Of a DNA stretch of 12,778 nt, positions 6,806-12,778 are shown in pieces. The DNA is taken from positions 1 through 12,778 of the forward strand of contig JAIROC010000085.1 in assembly GCA_031257735.1 (NCBI GenBank). The letters run 5' to 3'. The stretch is from Bacteroidales bacterium (GTDB lineage: Bacteria > Bacteroidota > Bacteroidia > Bacteroidales > WCHB1-69). Made by a program: the position numbers and the translations under genes. The notes under the pieces were generated by a model, which saw nothing but the letters and a program-made list of their open reading frames with translations, was not told the origin of the DNA and did not search any database. Within the stretch, counting starts at the first letter, position 1. Every line of letters starts with the position of its first letter.

Positions 6806-6858
6806 GTGTAAAAATACACTTATTACAGAAAACTGTATATCCCCATTAATGGGGATAT
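6806..6858. promoter_or_regulatory. Three consecutive inverted repeats between nhaD and feoAB
   Basis: Three perfect dyads stand almost side by side: GTGTA-AAAA-TACAC (6806-6819), ACAG-AAAA-CTGT (6825-6836) and a 22-bp perfect palindrome (6837-6858) with ATATCCCC as its left arm. They lie 34-86 bp before the feoAB start and just after the nhaD stop. The GC-rich third palindrome could stop nhaD transcription, but on the minus strand it lacks a following T run. The first two look more like operator half-sites. No TAnnTTTG core was found here, so the feoAB promoter is not located. Confidence 0.45.
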
Positions 6859-6882
6859 TTATCATGTTTTTCTCATTATTTA

Positions 6883-8403
6883 TTATAACATAAAGTTCTG
6901 TTGTGAAAGAAACAAAGTATTTTCCTGTTCTTCTTTTTGAAAATCATCTGTTAAGAAAAACGTTGTCGCTTTTTCTTCATTATTTATTTGGGATTGAGAT
7001 TGTGTTGATTTATTGACATGATTCATAATTGTAAAATAATTTTGCGCAACAAATGTCAATGCACCAGCGGTATATCCAATGATTGCCAACAAGGATATTT
7101 TTTTCACATACCAGATAAAATCAATTTTTTCCAACCCCATAGCGGCTACACCTGCTGCCGACCCAATAATTAAAATACTTCCTCCCGTACCTGCACAATA
7201 GGCAAGAAATTCCCAAAAATAATGATCCGCTTCAAAAGTATACATTCCCATTGCTCCCGCAACCAAAGGAACATTATCTACAATAGAAGATAAAAATCCG
7301 ATAATGTAACTGATAACAAAATATTTTTCGGGTTCTTCCAAAGGAATATTATTGAGCGATCCAGACAATAACGTTAAATGTCCGCAAACCTCTAAAGCAG
7401 CAACTGCCAACAAAATACCTAAAAAGAAAAGAATACTTGGCAAATCTATTTTAGAAAGTATAGTCGTAACAGCTAATCTGTTATTATCTCTTTCGGGGTG
7501 TTTGCGTTTTAATATTTCGGTGAGTACCCACAAAGCCCCCAACCCAAACAACATTCCCAAATAAGGCGGTAAATGAGTAATAGATTTAAAAACAGGAACA
7601 AATAACAATGCCCCGACTCCCGCACAAAGAATAAGTAAACGTTCATTGTAGGATGTAAGAATAGTTTCAGGCGAATGGGTCTGCGTATCCTGCGGACGTG
7701 AAAACTTGCCTTTCATACGGAACGAAAGAATAATCAACGGAACAATTATAGAAATGAAACTTGCCAAAAATGTTTTCAAAATAATATTTACCGCAGTAAC
7801 TTTTCCCTTTACCCACAACATAATAGTAGTAACATCGCCGATAGGAGACCATGCTCCACCTGCATTAGCCGCCAAAACTATCATACTTGCAAAAAACCAT
7901 CGTTCCCGTTTATCATCAACTAATTTTCGTAAGAGCGTAACCATTACAATGGTCGTTGTCATATTATCCAATACGGCTGACATGAAAAACGACAAAATAG
8001 AAATAATCCACAAAAAAGAAACTCTGCTGCTTGTTTTTATCTTGTCCGTAATGATCTTAAAACCACCATACGTATCTATTAATTCAACAATGGTCATTGC
8101 GCCCATCAGGAAGAATAAAATTTCGGATATTTCTCCCAAATGCGTAAGCAATTCATGTTCTAAAATCCACGATATAAACTTGGGTTGAGCCTCTCCATCA
8201 AACAAAGACCCCATCTTGGTAAATAACTCTTTTATCTCAAGATTGAAAATTGCACTTTCTCCACCCAATGCTATCAATGTCCATAATACAACTCCCAACA
8301 ACAAGGCTGACGCCGTTTTATTTATTTTCAATGGATGCTCAAGTGCAATACATCCATAACCTATTACAAACAAAATAACGATGATATAAAAAATCGGACT
8401 CAT
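6883..8403 (-). CDS. nhaD: NhaD-type Na+/H+ antiporter
   Basis: It exchanges intracellular Na+ (and Li+) for external H+ across the inner membrane. The chain is almost entirely hydrophobic helices of the ion-transporter superfamily. Typical NhaD motifs occur twice, as expected from its internal duplication: SAVLDNMTTT (142-151) with ANAGGAWSPIGDVTT (179-193), and SSIVDNVPLVAGAMGMY (372-388) with GTGGSILIIGSAAGVAAMG (405-423). The paired Asp-Asn signatures (D146/N147 and D376/N377) are probably in the ion site. Helix-breaking re-entrant segments are suggested by the Gly/Ser-rich stretches. After the last helix (about 460) a polar tail of some 45 residues follows, rich in Gln, Glu and Ser, probably cytosolic and of no known role. 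It is an ordinary housekeeping gene with its own promoter, upstream of feoAB on the same strand. Confidence 0.94.
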   Translation of the reverse strand: MSPIFYIIVILFVIGYGCIALEHPLKINKTASALLLGVVLWTLIALGGESAIFNLEIKELFTKMGSLFDGEAQPKFISWILEHELLTHLGEISEILFFLMGAMTIVELIDTYGGFKIITDKIKTSSRVSFLWIISILSFFMSAVLDNMTTTIVMVTLLRKLVDDKRERWFFASMIVLAANAGGAWSPIGDVTTIMLWVKGKVTAVNIILKTFLASFISIIVPLIILSFRMKGKFSRPQDTQTHSPETILTSYNERLLILCAGVGALLFVPVFKSITHLPPYLGMLFGLGALWVLTEILKRKHPERDNNRLAVTTILSKIDLPSILFFLGILLAVAALEVCGHLTLLSGSLNNIPLEEPEKYFVISYIIGFLSSIVDNVPLVAGAMGMYTFEADHYFWEFLAYCAGTGGSILIIGSAAGVAAMGLEKIDFIWYVKKISLLAIIGYTAGALTFVAQNYFTIMNHVNKSTQSQSQINNEEKATTFFLTDDFQKEEQENTLFLSQQNFML

Positions 8404-8450
8404 GAAATATAAATTTTATTGATATCTATTTACAAAATATTTGAAAGCCG

Positions 8451-8458
8451 CAAAGGTA
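8451..8458 (-). promoter_or_regulatory. Bacteroidota -7 element of nhaD
   Basis: On the minus strand this reads TACCTTTG, a full match to the consensus TAnnTTTG, 47 bp before the nhaD start codon. I could not find a clear TTTG -33 element at the expected distance. Confidence 0.6.
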
Positions 8459-8786
8459 CTAAATATTTGCTTTTATTTTCCTGTTCGCTGCATTTTTTTA
8501 TCCACAGCCTTAACAAGCCATGTTCAAACATATTGCTATCTTGACTTTGACACTTTAAAGTTTGTTGATTTATAGTTTACTGTAAATAAATGACATATAA
8601 TTATTTTCATCACCGAAATGGGAGATGAAAACAAAAAAAAAGAGTATTCTCATAACATGTTTGTATGTCAAAAGAAAAATCGGTCAGGGAGCACGAGTGT
8701 TATTGTCATAGATGAAAGCAACTATCATTTCCGTGAACCAAAACCATAGGTATTAGATAGTCGAGCATAGATGTTAAAAAAATCCT
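8459..8786. other. Gene-poor gap with hairpin and decayed transposase
   Basis: The 383-bp gap between the TPR gene and nhaD carries the nhaD promoter at its left end and a transposase remnant on the plus strand at its right end (8657 onward). In between, TTTTCATC (8604-8611) pairs with GATGAAAA (8624-8631) around a 12-nt loop. This sits about 25 bp before the remnant's start codon and could be part of the old IS end. No intact gene is present, and no terminator for the TPR gene is obvious. Confidence 0.5.
8657..8784 (+). pseudogene. N-terminal remnant of an IS1634/IS4-like transposase
   Basis: From the ATG at 8657 the plus strand reads MFVCQKKNRSGSTSVIVIDE and continues SNYHFREPKP to a stop at 8747-8749. 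The pattern MFV-x-KKNRSGS-S-V-V-D-S is, from memory, the N terminus of IS1634-type DDE transposases. A frameshift is apparent: read one base earlier from 8737 the sequence gives TKTIGIR, a stop (8758-8760), then SSIDVKKIL, matching the KTIG-x-SS stretch that follows in such proteins. So only about 40 codons survive, with at least one frameshift and a nonsense codon, and the remaining several hundred codons are gone. An in-frame ATG at 8618 would extend the reading frame by 13 residues. The family assignment rests on a short stretch. Confidence 0.55.
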
Positions 8787-10307
8787 TCAATGAGGTAATT
8801 TTATATTTATTATTTTCCAACCCCATTCGTTTTTTTTCTTATTGAAAGATTTTATTGCCTTGCCAACAATGGGAATTCCATCTGTTAGTTTGTATTTTGA
8901 AATAAATTCAGAAGAAACAAAAATATCATCAATAAAGCCGAAAGTATTATTTTTGTGAATTTTAATTCTTTCATCAAACTCTTTGATAAATCGCTGTTTT
9001 AATTCAGGGATATCGAAAGGTTTGATAGTCGCTATTGAATATGATCCATTGATATCTTTTTTTAAGAAACGAACTTTCAAAGTATCTCCAATTTGAACGG
9101 ATTTTAAAAATCGATCATATTTGAAATATCCTGTTTTTTGTTCAGAAGAAATAAAAATAATTATTTTCTTATTTGAATTTACAAATTCAACAATTATTGA
9201 TTCCTCTGGGATATCGTTGAAAAGGATTTCATCAGCAACAGGACTATATTGTTTGTAAATGCTCCGATTGTTATCATTCTCACTAGCTGAAGAATACCAA
9301 TCTTGTAATGTCCAATCGTTTATTTTTGGAGGGATTGCCCAATTTTTTTTGTTTCGAATCTCAATTATTTTTGCGATTTCTGTTTTAGCTTCATCCCACA
9401 TTTCTTTTTTTAAGAAGTACGGAACTATTTTTGCTCTTAACTTTACCAGCATTTCTTCGGGCGCAAAACACGACAATCCTCTACAATAGCAGGCGAATAC
9501 TTTTTTTTCATCATTCGGAAATGCTGCTGCCAAAACTTCCCACACCCAAAAATCATTAGATTTACGCTTGGCAAAAGGAAGTAAAGCAGATAACATATTA
9601 TTCCTGTCCCCCAATGCTAATAACAATTTCGCTTTATAATAAGATAGATACAGATATTCAGGATGTTGTTCTTCTATCAAACTTAATTTAGGTAAAAAGG
9701 ATTCTGCTTTTTCACGATTGAAATATATTTCCCCTGTTGATAGTTGACAAGGTAATAAATTCTTGGCGTATGAGATGTAGGCTCGTTCTACAAGTGAGAT
9801 TAGTTCTTGTCCATTTTGTGAAATTACTTTTGCATAGTCTTCTTGCATAAAATTGTCAAAACCCCACCAATCAGCTAATTCTAAATATTTTAAAGCATTA
9901 TCTTTATATGATTTATAGAATAAATTAAATAATGCGGAATAGACTTTTGATGGTTTTGTCAGGTGTAATTCTTTGGCAAAAGAAAAGAGAGTATCTAATT
10001 TTTCTTCATCAATATTTTTCAATCTCAATATAGCATATCCCATTTTAATAATCTGCCATACTATACTTTCGTAGAGCATTTTTTCTTCTTCCGATAATGA
10101 AAGATTTATTATCTTGTTTATATTCAATGAAAAAATAGTAAAATTTTCTGGCAATATATTTTGTTTGGCAAAAGCATAATATACCCAACTGATATTTCTT
10201 TTTGCCCAAATATTTTCTGGCGAATTATTTAACTCTGTGAGCGCCATTGCAAGGGCTTCTTCTAAGCGACCTGATTCTCGGAGTTCTCTGATTTCTCTAT
10301 ATGGCAT
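8787..10307 (-). CDS. TPR protein with C-terminal S1/cold-shock-like domains
   Basis: The protein is soluble, with no signal peptide or membrane segment. Residues 1-320 are helical and resemble degenerate tetratricopeptide repeats: the opening reads RESGRLEEALAMALTELNNS, with an alanine pattern typical of TPR helix A/B pairs, and similar pairs recur to KEMWDEAKTEIAKII (301-315). Residues about 370-430 (IVEFVNSNKKIIIF, then GDTLKVRFLKKDINGSYSIA) look like one beta-barrel. Residues about 453-503 (NNTFGFIDDIFVSSEF, then GIPIVGKAIKSFNKKKNEWGWK) look like a cold-shock/S1-type OB fold, which suggests RNA or single-stranded DNA binding. The start codon lies 5 bp after the helicase stop, so the two are probably co-translated and act together. 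I loosely recall TPR-S1 proteins of this kind being placed in prokaryotic conflict systems with helicases and nucleases. The exact function is unknown. Confidence 0.75.
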   Translation of the reverse strand: MPYREIRELRESGRLEEALAMALTELNNSPENIWAKRNISWVYYAFAKQNILPENFTIFSLNINKIINLSLSEEEKMLYESIVWQIIKMGYAILRLKNIDEEKLDTLFSFAKELHLTKPSKVYSALFNLFYKSYKDNALKYLELADWWGFDNFMQEDYAKVISQNGQELISLVERAYISYAKNLLPCQLSTGEIYFNREKAESFLPKLSLIEEQHPEYLYLSYYKAKLLLALGDRNNMLSALLPFAKRKSNDFWVWEVLAAAFPNDEKKVFACYCRGLSCFAPEEMLVKLRAKIVPYFLKKEMWDEAKTEIAKIIEIRNKKNWAIPPKINDWTLQDWYSSASENDNNRSIYKQYSPVADEILFNDIPEESIIVEFVNSNKKIIIFISSEQKTGYFKYDRFLKSVQIGDTLKVRFLKKDINGSYSIATIKPFDIPELKQRFIKEFDERIKIHKNNTFGFIDDIFVSSEFISKYKLTDGIPIVGKAIKSFNKKKNEWGWKIINIKLPH

Positions 10308-10312
10308 AGCTA

Positions 10313-12397
10313 TTACGATAAGTTGTTTATTAATTGAGTTAGTTTTTCGTCATTTTCTCCACAATCTGATTTAGGCATTGCAGTAGTAAATCCATTGTTC
10401 TGATTATAATAAAACTGTATCATTGAAAATCTTCCACTTGTTTTGAAACAATACAAAACAAAATATTTTCCCGGTTCTTCTATTATATTTGTTATCTGAA
10501 TATCCAATTCACAACAAGCGGCGCTTATTTTTTGAAACAGATTTTGAAATAGTTCATTCGTCGGATGATAATTCATCGGAATTTTCTGTTGAAATGGCTG
10601 ATTAATTATCTTTTTTAAGTCATTATCGGGTGTATTTTCTTCTGTTACAGGAAGATTATTGAAAATTCCTGCGCTATCATGATATAAATCAATAATTATT
10701 TCTTTTTCGTTGAAATCAAATATATATTTTTCAAGATAATCTCTTGAAGTTAAGTTTTTTAATGAATAAGGCGTATCGTTAATCTTTTCAAGAATTTCAT
10801 AGTACTTTAGTCGTTTTCCAAGATTGGAATTCAGGGAATGATAAGATGTCGAATATAAACTGCTTAATTGATAATAACGATTGTCTGCTCTACATACTGG
10901 AGTGATCGCAGAAAAGGTCAAATTGTTAAAAATATTAATATCAGGGATATTTGTAACTAACAGTTCTTTTTTTGCTCGAGTGGTAGCAGTGTAACACCAA
11001 CGCAAAGCGTTATCATCCAAACCAATTCTGTCCGAATAATCCACATATACAGTATCCCACTCCCCTCCTTGCGATTTGTGGCAAGTGATAGCATAACCAT
11101 ATTTTATCCTCAATGCATTAAAATAACGATCATGTTTTAGCCTCGTTTTGAATTCTGCTGATCCTTCTTTGAACGATTCTAAGCCTTGTTCTTTTCTTGT
11201 TTTTTGTTCATTGTTAAAACGAATACAAAAATCAATATACAAAGCTTTCATTTCAATGACAGATAAATCCCGATCTGGAGAATTTAGTAAAGAATCAATA
11301 ATTTTGCATGAGATATTTTCACCGAAATGAGGAAATTTTAAAACAATATTTCTAAAAGTCAAGGGAATATTTTTTTTGGTTCCATTGATGGAAACAGAAA
11401 TTATTTTTGTTTCAGTAGTATCGTCTGCTTCAATAATTTTTGCCATATCGCCATTAAATATGGCAATAGCGTATGAATGATAATTATTTTTGTTAATCAA
11501 AACAACATCACCTGCAACAATATCTTTATTGACCGGAAAGATTTTATATCGTACAGCTTGATTATAATCTTTTGTTTGAACATTGGAGAAGGCAATAATT
11601 ACGCCATTACCAACTTCAGGCAAAGGAAATCGGCTTACATAATCCAATACGATTTGTTCTACCTCTATATTTTTAACATCTTTATCATTTGTTTTTATTC
11701 TGAATGTATTTCGGCTTGAACGAGGAAGATTTAATAGTTTCCTGATAGTATTTGCATTTTGTAAAATTCCACTATCTTCCAATTGCCTGTGAATAGTTTG
11801 TAATTCAACCGTTTCTACTTTCAAGTCTTTTTCTCGAAAATATTCTTCGCTTAGCGCTCTTGAAATATTATCGGTAACAGGAGGCAACTGTGCATCATCT
11901 CCCACGAAAATTAATTTTGACAAAGGATTAGACAAATTTACGTAAGTAATTAAATCACTCAACAATTTACCTGATCCAAAAGTAAATAGTTCATGATTAG
12001 TTTCTACATCTGAAATCATAGAAGCCTCATCAATAATGGATATAATGCAATTACCGTTTATGTGCAATGGAAAATAATAATGATAGGATTTTTTGGAAGC
12101 GTCATCGTTTTCCACTTCTTTCGCTTCCAATTTATCAAAATTGTAGATTTCACTGTGAATCGTACTTCCATTCCCTATTTTATCCCGAAGAATTTTAGCT
12201 GCTCTGCCGGTAGGAGCCATCAGAGTAAATAGTTTTTTTTCTTGTTTCAAATGATCAACAAGTGTTCGAATCAAGGTGGTTTTTCCTGAACCTGCAGCGC
12301 CTTTCAAAATAAAAACCTGCTTGTCACTTTTGAGAAAGATTTGAAGTTTCTGTAAGGCGGATTGCTGATCTCGTGTTAAATTGAATTTCTGTTCCAT
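10313..12397 (-). CDS. RecD/Dda-like superfamily 1 DNA helicase
   Basis: It is an ATP-driven nucleic-acid translocase of the SF1B type, related to RecD2 and phage Dda. Visible motifs in order: Walker A GAAGSGKTT (33-41), Ia APTGRAA (61-67), Walker B DEAS (123-126), III GDDAQLPPV (166-174), IV QTIHRQ (200-205), the UvrD_C_2 region with YAITCHKSQGGEWD (435-448), and motif VI YTATTRAKKEL (469-479). All catalytic motifs look intact. The N-terminal domain of full RecD2 is missing, so the protein starts directly at the motor. After motif VI comes a C-terminal extension of about 210 residues (485-694) that I cannot assign; its end reads like an alpha/beta domain. It is the first gene of a two-gene unit with the TPR/OB-fold protein. 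Its start lies only 15 bp from the stop of an ISL3 transposase, so its promoter must lie inside or before that IS, or has been replaced. Confidence 0.88.
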   Translation of the reverse strand: MEQKFNLTRDQQSALQKLQIFLKSDKQVFILKGAAGSGKTTLIRTLVDHLKQEKKLFTLMAPTGRAAKILRDKIGNGSTIHSEIYNFDKLEAKEVENDDASKKSYHYYFPLHINGNCIISIIDEASMISDVETNHELFTFGSGKLLSDLITYVNLSNPLSKLIFVGDDAQLPPVTDNISRALSEEYFREKDLKVETVELQTIHRQLEDSGILQNANTIRKLLNLPRSSRNTFRIKTNDKDVKNIEVEQIVLDYVSRFPLPEVGNGVIIAFSNVQTKDYNQAVRYKIFPVNKDIVAGDVVLINKNNYHSYAIAIFNGDMAKIIEADDTTETKIISVSINGTKKNIPLTFRNIVLKFPHFGENISCKIIDSLLNSPDRDLSVIEMKALYIDFCIRFNNEQKTRKEQGLESFKEGSAEFKTRLKHDRYFNALRIKYGYAITCHKSQGGEWDTVYVDYSDRIGLDDNALRWCYTATTRAKKELLVTNIPDINIFNNLTFSAITPVCRADNRYYQLSSLYSTSYHSLNSNLGKRLKYYEILEKINDTPYSLKNLTSRDYLEKYIFDFNEKEIIIDLYHDSAGIFNNLPVTEENTPDNDLKKIINQPFQQKIPMNYHPTNELFQNLFQKISAACCELDIQITNIIEEPGKYFVLYCFKTSGRFSMIQFYYNQNNGFTTAMPKSDCGENDEKLTQLINNLS

Positions 12398-12410
12398 AAT
12401 GTTTTATTAG

Positions 12411-12427
12411 CTCTATAATGAATAGAG
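12411..12427. repeat. Short inverted repeat at the probable ISL3 end
   Basis: CTCTAT (12411-12416) is complementary to ATAGAG (12422-12427) around a 5-nt loop, covering the transposase stop codon. ISL3-family ends typically begin GGCTCTT; the sequence AGCTCTATAA at 12409-12418 resembles that, placing the IS edge near 12409. The other IS end lies outside the window, so this cannot be confirmed here. Confidence 0.35.
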
Positions 12428-12778
12428 AGGGTAATCAAAGTTGAGTTTAGCTGAAATAAAGTAAATCATGTTGATAAAATTTTTAACATTTCTATATCCT
12501 CTTGCCCGTCTTTTAGCGAGTTGAATTTTAGCATTAATTCCTTCAAGAATTCCATTAGAAACTTTATTATCGAAATAAGCAATAATCCCACTCCAATGAG
12601 TTTTAATCATGTTTACAAATTTGGTAAAAGGTAGAATAGAAGCATCCAAAGCCTGTTCACACCAAAACCATAAATACCCTTTTGCTTCTTCAGGGTCTTT
12701 TATCTCGAAAACGTCCATGAATAATTGTCTAAGTCTGTATGCCTCTCCTAATTTTGGATATAAAGGAAGAAGGGCATC
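12413..12778 (-). CDS. ISL3-family transposase, C-terminal part (runs off the window)
   Basis: This is a DDE transposase that moves an ISL3-type insertion sequence. The reading frame is open to the right window edge: the codons before the internal Met at 12718 read DALLPLYPKLGEAYRLRQLF with no stop, so the gene continues beyond 12778 and that Met is not the start. The visible 121 codons include WCEQALDASILPFTKF and then SNGILEGINAKIQLAKRRA, followed by RGYRNVKNFINMIYF. The N-G-x-x-E-G-x-N-x-x-I-K signature of ISL3 carries the last catalytic Glu, and the C-terminal FDYP ending is complete. No frameshift is seen, so this part of the IS may be intact. Confidence 0.88.
   Translation of the reverse strand, partial: DALLPLYPKLGEAYRLRQLFMDVFEIKDPEEAKGYLWFWCEQALDASILPFTKFVNMIKTHWSGIIAYFDNKVSNGILEGINAKIQLAKRRARGYRNVKNFINMIYFISAKLNFDYPLYSL

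Noticed and set aside
6837..6858. Simple Rho-independent terminator of nhaD
   Set aside because: The palindrome is strong, but on the minus strand it is not followed by a T run, so termination alone is not a supported call; I listed it as a regulatory dyad.
7706..8188. 160-residue reading frame opposite nhaD
   Set aside because: It is the complement of a strongly conserved membrane protein; long antisense frames are common there and this one shows no domain.
8604..8631. Terminator hairpin downstream of the TPR gene
   Set aside because: The 8-bp stem has a 12-nt loop and no T run on the minus strand, and it lies about 160 bp beyond the stop; more likely part of the old IS end.
8618..8749. 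Intact 43-codon small gene
   Set aside because: The sequence after the ATG at 8657 resembles a transposase N terminus, with the matching continuation in another frame; a frameshifted remnant explains it better than a real short protein.

Overview
The window is AT-rich and most likely comes from a member of the Bacteroidota, probably order Bacteroidales. The signs are a fused FeoA-FeoB iron transporter, an NhaD-type antiporter, promoter cores of the form TAnnTTTG (TATCTTTG before the tRNA, TACCTTTG before nhaD) and the near absence of strong Shine-Dalgarno sequences. The species cannot be named from this.

Layout from left to right. Positions 1-413 hold no gene, but contain a perfect 29-bp inverted repeat whose arms are themselves hairpins (a REPIN-like element), bracketed by 11-bp direct copies. 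A tRNA-Leu(CAA) follows at 414-497. Immediately behind it, on the same strand, is a 974-residue protein with one HEPN RNase motif near each end (R112-x4-H117 and R931-x4-H936). That arrangement is typical of Cas13b, the RNA-guided RNase of type VI-B CRISPR systems. Behind its stop lies a two-unit repeat whose 36-nt core has the layout of a Cas13b direct repeat: complementary ends, an inner CCTTT/AAAGG-type stem and the same length. A strong intrinsic terminator follows. The units recur every 52 nt and agree over 48 nt, so there is no normal ~30-nt unrelated spacer between them. There is no cas1, cas2, csx27 or csx28 in the window.

The minus-strand housekeeping genes feoAB (ferrous iron uptake) and nhaD (Na+/H+ antiport) come next. 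Then come a decayed IS transposase fragment and a tightly spaced two-gene minus-strand unit: a RecD/Dda-like superfamily 1 helicase followed 5 bp later by a TPR protein with S1/cold-shock-like C-terminal domains. The right edge is the C-terminal part of an ISL3-family transposase ending only 15 bp from the helicase start codon.

The window therefore combines a core-genome segment (feoAB, nhaD) with two accessory islands. One is a compact Cas13b-like locus beside a tRNA. The other is a helicase/TPR pair lying between IS remains. The main item of interest is the Cas13b-like locus and its odd, nearly spacerless repeat pair.
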